From positions 56,895-120,894 of the forward strand of contig CAMDWI010000012.1 of NCBI GenBank assembly GCA_945878555.1: 64,000 nt of DNA. Direction: 5' to 3'. This stretch comes from Klebsiella pneumoniae. GTDB lineage: Bacteria; Pseudomonadota; Gammaproteobacteria; Eutrophobiales; Eutrophobiaceae. A program made the translations under genes and the position numbers. Positions 1-9,492 of this stretch are shown here, piece by piece. Each line of letters begins with the position of its first letter. The first letter of the stretch is position 1. A model generated the notes under the pieces. The model worked only from the letters and a program-made list of their open reading frames with translations, was not told the DNA's origin and did no database searches.

Positions 1-260
1 CGCATTAAAATATAGGCTGGCATTCGCCATGCTCTACCAGAACTCTGCACAACGGCACGTCTATTAGTGTGTTCGCCACCCATAAACAGGGAAATGCCAA
101 CCATGCCTTCCCTTCCAATTACCGCAGTTTCTGATTCATGGCCATCCATCGTTGTATAAATCATAGCAACGACAGCATCGATCGGGAAATAGACATAACT
201 AATGTCTTCGTTGGGCTTAAATAACCATTTACCTGATGCAAGACTGACATTTTCCAGTTG
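1..260 (-). pseudogene. Crp/Fnr-family regulator fragment
   Basis: Reading the minus strand from 260 to the window edge gives an open frame typical of the cyclic-nucleotide-binding domain of Crp-like regulators. It contains LENVSLASGKWLFKPNEDI, then a YVYFPIDAVVAMIY segment, GREGMVGISLFMGG and RAVVQSSG. There is no start codon: upstream in this frame the sequence runs into the ppk2 remnant and reaches a TGA. The fragment therefore lacks its N-terminus and is cut by the window on the other side. I infer that a deletion joined it to the ppk2 fragment. Family assignment is by motif recall. Confidence 0.6.
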
Positions 261-415
261 ATACGCTTGATCACGCCGTCCTTGCCACTGGCATCACGGC
301 CCTCAAAGATGATCAGTATCCGGTGATTGTGTTGAATAATATGCCTCTGGAGTTTAACGAGTTCGATTTGTAAATGCCGCAATTGGAGCTTGTAGCCGGA
401 CTTGCTGACATTCAT
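161..415 (-). pseudogene. Polyphosphate kinase 2 N-terminal remnant
   Basis: The first ~52 residues match the start of PPK2-family kinases: LQIELVKLQRHII followed by the Walker A segment FEGRDASGKDGVIKRI. PPK2 enzymes are normally about 250-300 residues. Here similarity stops at about position 261, where the sequence changes frame into the Crp-like fragment, and the residual frame ends at 161. The start ATG at 415 has a good AGGAG site 8 bases upstream, so the promoter-proximal end is intact. The truncated product lacks the Walker B and lid regions and should be inactive. Confidence 0.7.
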
Positions 416-554
416 GCTGAGTACTCCTGACTTTGAGGCCGTACCGGTTTGAACATTAAATAATTGTTAATTTCTGAAAGCGAATTCGTCGAAATTGCAA
501 TGACACCTGTCATCGGTTGGGGCCCATCCAGTAAGGAAATAAATGTAGCCGTTG

Positions 555-2732
555 TCATTTCAACCTCAGTAGTTTTGAATTGATAGCACAGATCACCGTG
601 CTTGCAGACATAAATACAGCACCCAATGCGGGCCCCAGGATAATCCCAAAGGGTGCTAAAACACCCGCAGCAGCGGGAATGGCGAAGGCGTTATAGCCTG
701 TGGCCCAGACCAGGTTCTGGATCATCTTGCTGTAGGTGGCCTTGGCCAGTCCGATGATTGCGGCAACATCGTTCGGGTTGCTTTTCACCAGGATAATATC
801 GGCGGTTTCAATTGCCACATCCGTGCCCGCACCGATGGCAATACCGATATCTGCCTGGGCCAGTGCCGGGGCGTCATTTACCCCGTCGCCTGTCATGGCC
901 ACGATAAGCCCGCGACTTTGTACTTCTTTTATTTTCGCTGCTTTCTCATGGGGGAGTACTTCTGCAAAGACTTCATCGAGGCTGATTTCCTTCGCTACCC
1001 AGTCGGCCACTTCTTTTTTGTCGCCTGTCATCATGATGCACTGGATGCCCATTTTCCTCAGACGGGCAATGGCTTCCTTTGATTCAGGACGGATTATGTC
1101 AGCCAGTGCAATGGCACCTTTTAATTCATCGTTAATCAGGACATATATGACGGTTTTCCCCTGGTTTCCAAGTTCAAGGATACGTGGGTCATCAGTCTTG
1201 ATATTCTTCTCTCGCAAATAACCGGGACTGACCGCCTTGACGTTTTTACCATTGACGGTACCTTCCGCGCCCTTGCCCGGGATTGCCTGAAAATTCTCGA
1301 CATCCCATTTCTGTTTCGAGTCGCGCACTATGCCTTGTGCAATGGGATGTTCGGAATGTTGCTCGATTGAGGCTGCATAGGTAACAAGTTCATCTTCTTT
1401 TATGTTGTCGAACACGAGTACGTCGGTAATGCCGAACTCACCCTTCGTCAGGGTACCGGTCTTATCGAAGATAATGGCTTGCGTCTTACGGGCCAGCTCG
1501 AATGCCGTACGGTCACGGATCAGCAGGCCGTTGCTCGCGGCAATAGTAGTAGACACCGCCACTACCAGCGGCACTGCCAGTCCAAGCGCGTGAGGACAGG
1601 AGATTACGAGCACGGTTACGGCGCGTTCCATCGCATAGGCCAGAGTCTGACCGGCTATGGCCGTCCATACAAATAGCGTCAGTGTCCCTACGGACAGAGC
1701 GATGATCGTCAGCCAGAACGCGGCACGGTTGGCGAGGTCCTGTGTACGTGATTTACTGGCCTGTGCCTCCTTTACCAGTTTGATAACGCCGGAAAGAAAG
1801 CTTTCGCCCTCTGTATGTTTGACTGTTACAGAAATGGCGCCTTCGCCATTGATGGATCCCCCGATTACGGTATCCCCCTCCTTTTTGGAGACGGGCTTGG
1901 ATTCCCCTGTCAACATGGATTCATTGGTCGAAGTCTGGCCTTTAAGAATAATACTGTCGGCAGGGACTTTCTCACCGGGCTTGATCAGCAGTTTGTCGCC
2001 ATTTCTCAATTCCGCAAGCGGCACATCCTCTGTGTTACCATCGCTCTTTATACGATGCGCGGTATCCGGCATCAACGCTGCAAGCTTTTCCAGCGCCTTA
2101 CCCGCCCCCATTACCGACTTCATCTCGATCCAGTGGCCAAACAACATGATGACTATCAGGGTGACCAGTTCCCAGAAGAAATCGGTCCCTTCCAGGCCGA
2201 ACACCGTCGCGAGGCTGTAGACGTAAGCGGCTGTGATTGCCACGCCTATCAGGGTCATCATGCCGGGATTACGGGCGGATATCTCACTTTTCAGGCCAGT
2301 CAGGAAAGGCCACCCCCCATAGAAATAGACTATGGTGGACATCACCGTGAGAATCCCGGTATCGCCTGCAAAACGCCAGCTTTCCCCCAGCCCCAACGCA
2401 TGCTGGATCATTGGCGAGAGTGCCAGCACCGGAAACATCAGGATAAAACAAATCCAGAACCGCTTTTTAAAATCCGCAACCATCGCGCCATGGTCGTGAC
2501 CTGTATGGCCGTGAGGACTCTTATGTGCTTTCTCTGTTTTTAGATGTTGATGGCCTTCATGAGAATCGCCTGATGTTCCTGTAATCTCGACAGGCCTAAC
2601 AACCCCCTTTGAGGGAGCTACGGGCTTCAGGGTCATGCCACACTTAGGACAGTCCCCGGGTTTGTCCCGGATTATCTCGGGGTGCATGGGGCAGGTGTAT
2701 TTTGTTCTATCTGAAGGATTATCTATGGGCAT
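555..2732 (-). CDS. copB: CopB-type heavy-metal P1B ATPase (copper/silver export)
   Basis: Inner-membrane metal-exporting ATPase. The N-terminus has a CPMHPEI...CPKCGM metal-binding motif (residues 14-33), then a His-rich stretch around residues 55-87. The transmembrane metal site is CPH (near residue 379), which marks the CopB-type subgroup rather than the CPC CopA type. The phosphorylation motif DKTGTLT lies near residue 423, with SEHP and GDGVNDAP further on. ATG at 2732 is preferred: AGGA sits 7 bases before it, whereas the upstream in-frame GTG (2738) has no spacing. It lies downstream of the cupredoxin/PcoBA cluster on the same strand, and its direct role in copper or silver efflux is inferred from motif class and context. 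Confidence 0.9.
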   Translation of the reverse strand: MPIDNPSDRTKYTCPMHPEIIRDKPGDCPKCGMTLKPVAPSKGVVRPVEITGTSGDSHEGHQHLKTEKAHKSPHGHTGHDHGAMVADFKKRFWICFILMFPVLALSPMIQHALGLGESWRFAGDTGILTVMSTIVYFYGGWPFLTGLKSEISARNPGMMTLIGVAITAAYVYSLATVFGLEGTDFFWELVTLIVIMLFGHWIEMKSVMGAGKALEKLAALMPDTAHRIKSDGNTEDVPLAELRNGDKLLIKPGEKVPADSIILKGQTSTNESMLTGESKPVSKKEGDTVIGGSINGEGAISVTVKHTEGESFLSGVIKLVKEAQASKSRTQDLANRAAFWLTIIALSVGTLTLFVWTAIAGQTLAYAMERAVTVLVISCPHALGLAVPLVVAVSTTIAASNGLLIRDRTAFELARKTQAIIFDKTGTLTKGEFGITDVLVFDNIKEDELVTYAASIEQHSEHPIAQGIVRDSKQKWDVENFQAIPGKGAEGTVNGKNVKAVSPGYLREKNIKTDDPRILELGNQGKTVIYVLINDELKGAIALADIIRPESKEAIARLRKMGIQCIMMTGDKKEVADWVAKEISLDEVFAEVLPHEKAAKIKEVQSRGLIVAMTGDGVNDAPALAQADIGIAIGAGTDVAIETADIILVKSNPNDVAAIIGLAKATYSKMIQNLVWATGYNAFAIPAAAGVLAPFGIILGPALGAVFMSASTVICAINSKLLRLK

Positions 2733-2920
2733 ATTCACTTCCTGAATATTTAATACATCTAGACGTGATATCTTTATTAATCATCCTACTTCAAATCCAA
2801 TTAGATAGCAGATCAATCACCCGATACCACGACTGATTTCCATTACTCTCACACGGTAATTTGATTTGTCTTCAGATTTTATCCGCTAATTTATCTGAGT
2901 AGATTAATGATCCTAACCAT
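2733..2920. other. Intergenic gap before the CopB-type ATPase
   Basis: AT-rich spacer between two same-strand copper genes. I see no convincing terminator or operator palindrome. It is long enough for a separate promoter for the ATPase, but none can be fixed by eye. Confidence 0.3.
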
Positions 2921-3478
2921 TTATTGGATAATAGACTCAATATCGATAGAACCATACATTCCTGCCTCATAGTGGCCCGGGACGAGACAAGCAAAGTCTA
3001 TTTCCCCGGGGAAATCGAACTGCCATATCAGACTGCCACGTTGGCCGGGGGCAAGTCTGATCATGTTAGCCTCGGCATGGTCCATGTCTGGCATATCGCG
3101 CATCATTTTGGCATGCTCAGTAAGTTCCTCCATGGTGCCGATTACCAGCTCATGTTCCAGTTTACCGTTGTTCCTGATAAAAAGGCGGACTGTATCACCG
3201 GCCTGCACGGTGATTTGCCCAGGTGTGAAACGCATAGTGTCATCCATACTGATCTCGATGGTCTGATTGACACCGGCAGGATCTCCCGGCTTGCCTGCCA
3301 TGGAGTCATGCGTCTCGCCATGCGTCTGCTCCTGCGGGCCGCTCATGGCGTGGTCACCCTTCATGGGATGTTGATGCCCTGCAATATTATGGTTGTGGCT
3401 GTCCGACTGTTGTTCCGCAGCGGCCAGACCGAACGAAATGAGTAAACCTGACATCAAAACCGCAATTGTTGCCTTCAT
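2921..3478 (-). CDS. Periplasmic cupredoxin, CopI-like
   Basis: Exported type-1 copper protein of 185 residues. It has a signal peptide (MKATIAVLMSGLLISFGLAAA), then a His/Met-rich linker with repeated HxH and HxxM motifs. The C-terminal cupredoxin domain starts near IEISMDDTMRFTPGQI. Predicted copper ligands are the His of HELVIGT and the Cys, His and Met of ACLVPGHYEAGM. The open frame runs further upstream, but ATG 3478 is chosen for its signal peptide and the GAGGA site 10 bases before it. It probably binds or oxidises copper in the periplasm alongside PcoA/PcoB. The CopI name is by resemblance. Confidence 0.85.
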   Translation of the reverse strand: MKATIAVLMSGLLISFGLAAAEQQSDSHNHNIAGHQHPMKGDHAMSGPQEQTHGETHDSMAGKPGDPAGVNQTIEISMDDTMRFTPGQITVQAGDTVRLFIRNNGKLEHELVIGTMEELTEHAKMMRDMPDMDHAEANMIRLAPGQRGSLIWQFDFPGEIDFACLVPGHYEAGMYGSIDIESIIQ

Positions 3479-3533
3479 AAATAATATTCCTCTAATGTGG
3501 TTGTAAATAACGCCTGCCAGAAGCCTTGTTTGT

Positions 3534-4583
3534 CTAATACCAGAAACGCACGCCTGCAACCCAGCGTAGATACCTAGTGCTCTCATTCGCCATACGGGCC
3601 AGATCAGCGGTTTCACCAAATTTGCCCGTCCATTCGATCCCGGCATAGGGCGCAAACTGGCGGGTGTATTCATACCGGAGGCGCAGGCCGGCCTGTATCC
3701 CGGACAGACCGCTGCCGATACCGCGCTCCTCGTCGCGTTTGCCGTACAGATTGAGCTCCGCCCGAGGTTGCAATACCAGTTTCTGCGTGAGCAGCAGTTC
3801 ATATTCGGCCTCCAGGTTGAACGCGGTTCTGCCGCTATCGCCAAGATAGGCGGTGGCATCTACTTCAAACCAGTAAGGCGCCAAGCCCTGGACGCCAAAC
3901 GCCAGCCAGCCCTGATCCGGCCCTACACCCGTGTCGTAGCGCACGCCCAATTGTGTATCCCAGTAGGGTGCAATTGAATGGCCCCACAGCAATTCGGTGT
4001 TGGCCTCATCCAGTTCCCCGCCATTGATATCGCCCTCTGCCTTGAGTACCAGGCGATCGTACGTTCGACCATACCAGGCCTGGGCGTCATAGGTTGTAGT
4101 CTTGCCTTCCATGTATTCCAGTCTATTTACCAACAATGCACCGAAATTGTGTTCATCGGCCAAATGTAACTGCCGCGGACCGGGCAAGGCATACTTACCA
4201 GAACCGAGTATGTACCCGTCGGAATTGGCGTGCGGGTCGCGAGAATCTGCAGATACAGGTGAATCAGCCTGCACGTTTATATCTCCATGATCCATGCCAC
4301 TCATATCCTGCGTCACTGTGGCAGGAGAATTGCTTTGCATTTCGTGGTCCATTGCGGGATCGGATTCAGGCATTGCTGGTATAGCGTCATGTTTCATGCC
4401 CTGCATGGTTTGATCGCCTTCGCCAGCCTCGGGGATGGTGACAGCTGGGATGCTAACGCCATTATGCCGGGTATGGCCGGTCGTATCGGTGGGAGGACCA
4501 TTTTGCTGGGCCCCTGCCGTCATAATACTGAGTCCCGCGAACGCGGTCGCCACCCATAGCATTTTCTTCTGAGATATGACCAT
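3534..4583 (-). CDS. pcoB: Outer-membrane copper resistance protein PcoB/CopB
   Basis: 349 residues with a signal peptide ending near AGAQQ, a Met/His-rich N-terminal region (MQGMKHD, MDHEMQS, MSGMDHGD) and a C-terminal beta-barrel domain. The barrel starts about LHLADEHNFGALLVNRLEY and ends in an aromatic residue (VAGVRFWY). This matches the PcoB/CopB family, outer-membrane partners of the multicopper oxidase PcoA. The ATG is 3 bases after the pcoA stop, so the two are translationally coupled. Confidence 0.92.
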   Translation of the reverse strand: MVISQKKMLWVATAFAGLSIMTAGAQQNGPPTDTTGHTRHNGVSIPAVTIPEAGEGDQTMQGMKHDAIPAMPESDPAMDHEMQSNSPATVTQDMSGMDHGDINVQADSPVSADSRDPHANSDGYILGSGKYALPGPRQLHLADEHNFGALLVNRLEYMEGKTTTYDAQAWYGRTYDRLVLKAEGDINGGELDEANTELLWGHSIAPYWDTQLGVRYDTGVGPDQGWLAFGVQGLAPYWFEVDATAYLGDSGRTAFNLEAEYELLLTQKLVLQPRAELNLYGKRDEERGIGSGLSGIQAGLRLRYEYTRQFAPYAGIEWTGKFGETADLARMANESTRYLRWVAGVRFWY

Positions 4584-4586
4584 ATC

Positions 4587-6362
4587 TCAAGCCACCACGA
4601 CTTCGCGGAACATCCCTGCATCCATATGCATCAACATATGGCAATGCCAGGCCCACCGGCCAATTGCATCGGCAGTTACGAGAAAACTGATACGCTGCGC
4701 CGGCTGGACATTGATGGTATGTTTACGTACCAGAAACCCTCCGTCCGGATGTTCCATCTCGCTCCACATGCCGTGCAAGTGCATGGGGTGGGTCATCATA
4801 TTGTCATTATGAAGAATAACGCGCAGTCTCTCACCATAGCGAAAATGTATCGGCGTGGATTTTCCGAATTCAAGACCGTCAAGTGACCAGGTGTAGCGTT
4901 CCATATTACCGGTCAGATGCAACTCAATCTCGCGCTCCGGACCGTTCGGATCAATCGGCCCACCAATCGTGTGCAGGTCGGCATAGGTCAGTACACGACG
5001 GCCATTGTTTCTCAGGCCGATGCCGGGATCGTCCAGGTTGGTACGCGGCATGTCCACACGCATGTCCGTACCGGGGCCGTATTCGGAACTGGCGTGACGT
5101 ACTTGCAGCATGGTCGCACCCATGGCCGTGTCACCGGACATGCTGTGGTTCATGCCGGCCATACTGTCACCTGATGCCATTGCCCCCATCATGTCGGGCA
5201 TGCTAAGCAACTCAGGCTTGTCAAGAATCGGCACGGTGGCGACGAGTCCGGCCCGCGTGGCAAGCGTGCCACGAGCAAAGCCGGTACGATCCATCGACTG
5301 GGCAAAGATGGTATAGGCTTCATCCTGGGGAGTGATGATCACGTCGTAGGTTTCAGCGACACCGATACGAATTTCATCCACCGTGATCGGTTCAACATCC
5401 TGTCCGTCGGCCTGAACCACAGTCATCGTGAGTCCAGGGATGCGCACATCAAAGAATGTCATCGCGCCGGAGTTTATAAAGCGCAATCGCACCCTCTCAC
5501 CCGGACTATATAGCCCAGTCCAGTTTCCACTGGGCGTACTGCCATTCATGAGATAAGTATATGTATGAGCAGAGATGTCGGCGAGGTCGCTGGGATTCAT
5601 ACGCATCCGGCTCCACATTCTCCGCTTATTTAAGGCTGAGGAAAGGCCATCATTGGAAACATCGCGAAAAAAATCGCTTACTGTAGGTTGGTTGAAATTG
5701 TAATAATCACTCCGGATTTTGAGCTTGGTGAGAATGCGCATTGGATCTTCGTCGGTCCAGTCGGACAATTGCACTATATAGTCACGGTCGGCACGAACAG
5801 AATCGGAGTCTGCAGGATCGATAATGATTGCACCGTACATGCCGGTTTGTTCCTGCATGCCGGAGTGGGAGTGGTACCAATAAGTACCAGATTGTAAAAC
5901 CCTGAACTGATAGGTAAACGTCTCCCCCGGGGTTATACCTTTGAAGCTGATGCCTGGTACTCCGTCCATTTGAAAGGGCAAGAGTATACCGTGCCAGTGT
6001 ATGGATGTTTGCTCTGGAAGTCGGTTAGTAACACGTATCGTCACTGTGTCACCCTGCCTCCACCGCAATGTGGGGGCCGGTATTGAACCGTTAATCGTAG
6101 TTGCTATTCGTGGGAAACCAGTATAGTTCACCAGTGTCTCCGATATGGTGAGATCAAATTCCCTGCCAGTGAGCACTTTGGCAGTTCCTGTGGTGTTAAC
6201 TGCAGCATCTTGTGCCAAGGCCGGGCGGATGATCGCAGTCAGACTGGTTAATATACCGCCCATAGCAAGGCCTTGTACAAATTGCCGACGTGACATTGGG
6301 CATACAATGATGGAAGATTTATCAGGATTCCTTGTTCTTTTTGAAATCACACTAGTCTGCAT
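4587..6362 (-). CDS. pcoA: Multicopper oxidase PcoA/CopA (copper resistance)
   Basis: Periplasmic multicopper oxidase thought to oxidise and sequester Cu(I). A twin-arginine signal (SRRQFVQGLAMGG) begins about 22 residues in. All four copper motifs are present: HWHG, YWYHSHSG, HPMHLHG and, near the C-terminus, WHCHMLMHMDAGMF. A Met-rich insert (MPDMMGAMASGDSMAGMNHSM) is typical of copper-tolerant members. Start choice: ATG 6362 has GGA about 10 bases upstream; an in-frame GTG at 6377 and an ATG at 6296 are alternatives, the last still leaving the Tat motif. It heads the minus-strand operon pcoA-pcoB, with the cupredoxin and CopB ATPase genes following. Confidence 0.93.
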   Translation of the reverse strand: MQTSVISKRTRNPDKSSIIVCPMSRRQFVQGLAMGGILTSLTAIIRPALAQDAAVNTTGTAKVLTGREFDLTISETLVNYTGFPRIATTINGSIPAPTLRWRQGDTVTIRVTNRLPEQTSIHWHGILLPFQMDGVPGISFKGITPGETFTYQFRVLQSGTYWYHSHSGMQEQTGMYGAIIIDPADSDSVRADRDYIVQLSDWTDEDPMRILTKLKIRSDYYNFNQPTVSDFFRDVSNDGLSSALNKRRMWSRMRMNPSDLADISAHTYTYLMNGSTPSGNWTGLYSPGERVRLRFINSGAMTFFDVRIPGLTMTVVQADGQDVEPITVDEIRIGVAETYDVIITPQDEAYTIFAQSMDRTGFARGTLATRAGLVATVPILDKPELLSMPDMMGAMASGDSMAGMNHSMSGDTAMGATMLQVRHASSEYGPGTDMRVDMPRTNLDDPGIGLRNNGRRVLTYADLHTIGGPIDPNGPEREIELHLTGNMERYTWSLDGLEFGKSTPIHFRYGERLRVILHNDNMMTHPMHLHGMWSEMEHPDGGFLVRKHTINVQPAQRISFLVTADAIGRWAWHCHMLMHMDAGMFREVVVA

Positions 6363-6454
6363 AGTTTGAGGTTCCACAACAGGTTGCTGTTAAAAATTTA
6401 ACCTTAAGATCTGTGAGCCTAGTGAGTGTCGCCTGACACAGGCATGACGGCCAG

Positions 6455-6515
6455 ATTACAAAACTGTAATGTTCAACATGAAGTATGCCAATTACATTGA
6501 TTTATTGATGTAATT
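6455..6515. promoter_or_regulatory. Two inverted repeats between pcoA and copR (probable cop boxes)
   Basis: The divergent gap carries ATTACA-N4-TGTAAT at 6455-6470 and AATTACAT-N10-ATGTAATT at 6490-6515. Both share the ATTACA half-site. Response regulators of the CopR/CusR group bind inverted repeats of this general kind in front of copper operons, so these are likely CopR sites serving pcoA leftward and copRS rightward. The binding itself is inferred. Confidence 0.65.
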
Positions 6516-6576
6516 TGTCAAGATGGCTTGTCAGGCATTTCCGTTTCCCAAAATATTACGAAGGTAGCTACAGTAG

Positions 6577-7260
6577 ATGAAACTTCTCGTCATCGAGGAT
6601 GAGATCAAGATTGGTGATTATTTACGGCAAGGTCTCAGTGAGGCCGGATTCGTCGTCGAACTTGCCCGTAATGGACTTGATGGATATCACCTGATAACAA
6701 GCGAAATGTATGATTTGATTGTGCTGGATATCATGTTGCCGGATATTGACGGCTGGCGACTTGTGCAATCCATACGCGAAACTGGCAAGCAGACACCCGT
6801 CATGTTTCTGACTGCACGGGACAGCGTGGAAGACCGTGTCAAGGGACTGGAACTGGGAGCTGACGACTATCTGGTCAAACCTTTCGCTTTTTCCGAATTA
6901 CTGGCCCGTGTACGTACACTACTTCGACGCCGGAACCCGCCAGGCTTGACAGATCGTATTGAGATCGCAAATCTGATACTGGACATTCCACGCCGGCGTG
7001 TCACGCGCGATGGTGTTCGCATAAACCTGACCAACAAGGAGTTCGCCCTGCTGGAACTGCTGGTTCGTCACAAGGGCGAAGTATTACCGCGTTCCTTGAT
7101 AGCCTCTCATGTCTGGGACATGAATTTTGACAGCGATACGAATGTGATTGATGTTGCCATTCGACGTTTGCGCGCAAAGATTGATACAAAATTTGAGCCT
7201 AAACTGATTCACACGGTTCGCGGGATGGGCTATGTGCTGGATATTCAGGATGGAGAATAA
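6577..7260 (+). CDS. copR: OmpR-family response regulator, CopR/CusR type
   Basis: 227 residues. The receiver domain has the acidic pair near the N-terminus (EDE), the phospho-acceptor Asp in [14 protein letters not shown], the Thr of FLTARD and the Lys of LVKPFAF. The C-terminal winged helix follows ([16 protein letters not shown] ... [13 protein letters not shown] ... VRGMGYVLD). It is divergent from pcoA and overlaps the sensor kinase gene by 11 bases. Context makes copper or silver the likely signal. Confidence 0.92.
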   Translation: MKLLVIEDEIKIGDYLRQGLSEAGFVVELARNGLDGYHLITSEMYDLIVLDIMLPDIDGWRLVQSIRETGKQTPVMFLTARDSVEDRVKGLELGADDYLVKPFAFSELLARVRTLLRRRNPPGLTDRIEIANLILDIPRRRVTRDGVRINLTNKEFALLELLVRHKGEVLPRSLIASHVWDMNFDSDTNVIDVAIRRLRAKIDTKFEPKLIHTVRGMGYVLDIQDGE

Positions 7261-8719
7261 TCTGCTACAACACCGCCCCACATCTCTGACCTTACGACTA
7301 ACCATTTTTATCGGTATCACCATCACGCTGGCACTGCTGACATTTGGATGGATTATCCAGCGCTCAATAGAATATCATTTTGCCGAGCAGGATGCGGGTG
7401 AACTCCAGGTGGTGGCCGATAGCGTAAAGGCCGTACTCCTCAGGCAATCGTTCGAGAGACAGGATATATCCAGACTTTCAAGTCAACTGGCAACCGCAGT
7501 GTCGGGTCATCATGAGGTATTTTTTTATGTCGCAGAGATTAACGGGCGACTGATCTATGCTACTCCCGGCTCCAATCTGGGCAGAATCGCCGAGGCAATA
7601 ACGCCGGTACAACAGATAGATCCGGATGCGCTGCATGTCTGGCAAGACAGTAATATGACCTACCGGGGCGCTGTCATGAATATCTCAGTCACAGATAAGC
7701 TGGGTAATCAACACCAATTTGTTCTTGTTGTTGCAACAAACATGAACTTTCATCTGCATTACCTCGTGGATTTCAGGCATACCTTATGGGCCACTACACT
7801 GGCTGCCTGTGCTATCGTCATATTAATGGTATGGTTTGCCGTATATCAGGGACATGCGCCACTACGTCAAATCAGTACAAAAATCCGCAGTATTACTTCC
7901 GAGCAATTACACGTTAGACTGGATGCTCAAATGGTACCCATTGAACTTGCCGAACTGACCACCTCTTTCAACGACTTGCTTGGTCGCATTGAGGATGTTT
8001 TTCGCCGACTCTCGCACTTTTCTGCCGATATTGCACACGAACTACGTACTCCGATCACCAATCTTACAACCCAGACGCAGGTTGCCTTGTCGAAGGCACG
8101 AGACATTGAACAATATCGCGAGGTCCTATATTCCAATCTCGAAGAGTATGAACGTATGGCGAAAATGATAGGTGAGATGTTATTTCTGGCCCGCACTGAA
8201 AATGGATTGCTCAAACCGGAAAATGAAATACTGGATCTCAGACATGAACTACAGTCGCTGTTCGACTACTTCGAAGCCTGGGCTGAAGAATGCGGAATCT
8301 TATTAAAGCTGGAGGGAAATGCAGCCCCGGCATACGGAGACCGACTAATGCTGCGCAGGGCATTTAGCAATCTGATTTCAAATGCCATTCGCTACACACC
8401 ACAGGGTCAGGCAGTTACAGTGACACTGGCCATGAAGTTAAATATGGCACTCGTTACAATAGAGAATCCTGGCACAGAAATACCATCTGAGCATTTGAAC
8501 AGATTATTCGATCGATTTTATAGAGTCGACTCCACGAAACATTCCATCGATGAGGCAGGTCTTGGACTTGCGATTGTAAAATCCATTATTGAAGCTCATG
8601 GCGGTAGTATCATGGTGTCTTCAACTAATGGAAAAACGATATTTCAGGTCACATTGACCGATATCAAATTGGGGGATTTTTCCCCTAAGCCTGGCGCAAC
8701 GAATACCACAGCCGCTTGA
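7250..8719 (+). CDS. copS: Heavy-metal sensor histidine kinase, CopS/CusS type
   Basis: Two transmembrane helices ([20 protein letters not shown] near the start, and [17 protein letters not shown]) flank a periplasmic sensor domain. HAMP, a dimerisation domain with the H-box [15 protein letters not shown], and an ATPase domain follow with N ([11 protein letters not shown]), a degenerate first G-box and [16 protein letters not shown]. The start at 7250 overlaps the copR stop, so the pair is co-translated. An in-frame ATG-less extension to 7232 is less likely. It senses periplasmic Cu/Ag by analogy with CusS. Confidence 0.9.
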   Translation: MENNLLQHRPTSLTLRLTIFIGITITLALLTFGWIIQRSIEYHFAEQDAGELQVVADSVKAVLLRQSFERQDISRLSSQLATAVSGHHEVFFYVAEINGRLIYATPGSNLGRIAEAITPVQQIDPDALHVWQDSNMTYRGAVMNISVTDKLGNQHQFVLVVATNMNFHLHYLVDFRHTLWATTLAACAIVILMVWFAVYQGHAPLRQISTKIRSITSEQLHVRLDAQMVPIELAELTTSFNDLLGRIEDVFRRLSHFSADIAHELRTPITNLTTQTQVALSKARDIEQYREVLYSNLEEYERMAKMIGEMLFLARTENGLLKPENEILDLRHELQSLFDYFEAWAEECGILLKLEGNAAPAYGDRLMLRRAFSNLISNAIRYTPQGQAVTVTLAMKLNMALVTIENPGTEIPSEHLNRLFDRFYRVDSTKHSIDEAGLGLAIVKSIIEAHGGSIMVSSTNGKTIFQVTLTDIKLGDFSPKPGATNTTAA

Positions 8720-9022
8720 CTGCATTGCACTGAGCGCGCTTTTACCGGGTTGGTACCCTGTCACGATATTACGTAATAACGCTTTCATCACTCTTTATTT
8801 TCCACAATTGAAGGTATAACCACTGTTTTTCTGCGTGGGGCAGCGCACCGATCTGCATGCGTGCGACGACTATTCTGAGTAGAGAATACCTGACCACCAC
8901 CATAACCTTATGAAACTGGTTGATACTTGATCCAGATCAAGTTTATTAACGAGTACCGCGGGTAAGCTTATAGCTCGATATCAACCCGATTCCACCAACC
9001 ATACCTATCATGGAGATTGTTT
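8720..9022. promoter_or_regulatory. Regulatory gap with a palindrome and an FNR/Anr box
   Basis: No gene is visible in this 303-base gap after copS. It contains a perfect 12-base palindrome TATTACGTAATA (8767-8778) and a perfect FNR/Anr/Dnr-type site TTGATCCAGATCAA (8927-8940). The site centre (8933.5) would give a class-II promoter start near 8975, with TAAGCT (8963-8968) as a weak -10 element. GGAG at 9011-9014 serves the gene at 9023. The start-site assignment is inferred from spacing. Confidence 0.6.
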
Positions 9023-9391
9023 ATGAAAACTTTAAATGTAACCAGGATTATCCTGCTGAGCGCAGTTCTTGCTATCGCTTCCCCTGCCTATGCTCAATCT
9101 GAAGAAGCACCCATCGTTAAACTGCATAATGAAATGATGCAAAAGCCAGAGCATCATCTGGCCATTGCAGTCTACTTCCGCACACTGGCCGATGAAGCGC
9201 GTGCGAATGTAGAAACGCATAAAGCCATGGGCAAGACCTACCAACACAACCACTCAAAGTTCAAATCAGGGGTAGCAGCCGGAGAGTCATATACTAAGCA
9301 TTGTGATCGATTGATCCAGCTCTTTCAATCTACCGCTGAAGAGTACGAGGCACTCGCAAAGTTGCACGACGCTGAAGCAACCCAAAAGTAA
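9023..9391 (+). CDS. Small exported helical protein of unknown function
   Basis: 122 residues with a clear signal peptide (cleavage after PAYA). The mature part is predicted all-helical, acidic and rich in His, with two further markers: KAMGKTYQHNHSKFKSG and a single Cys in YTKHCDRL. I recognise no family. ATG 9023 is chosen over the TTG six bases upstream because GGAG is 8 bases before it. It sits between copS and cusC behind an FNR-type box, so a periplasmic metal- or redox-related role is possible but unproven. Confidence 0.75.
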   Translation: MKTLNVTRIILLSAVLAIASPAYAQSEEAPIVKLHNEMMQKPEHHLAIAVYFRTLADEARANVETHKAMGKTYQHNHSKFKSGVAAGESYTKHCDRLIQLFQSTAEEYEALAKLHDAEATQK

Positions 9392-9457
9392 CAAGCTTAA
9401 TGGACTGCCCAGCCCCACCAACTGGCCACTAAAGGGGATTACTTAACTGTCACCGTT

Positions 9458-9485
9458 CCGTGGGTCGTCAGCTATGGACCCACGG
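9458..9485 (+). promoter_or_regulatory. Leader hairpin over the cusC ribosome site
   Basis: CCGTGGGTC (9458-9466) pairs perfectly with GACCCACGG (9477-9485). The right arm includes the first bases of the GGAG ribosome site (9484-9487) for the GTG start at 9493. No T-run follows, so it is not an ordinary terminator. It could limit translation initiation or mark an RNA processing site; both are inference. Confidence 0.5.
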
Positions 9486-9492
9486 AGCCTCT

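Noticed and set aside
3479..3859. N-terminal extension of the cupredoxin gene
   Set aside because: Out-of-frame overlap with pcoB; the signal peptide begins at ATG 3478.
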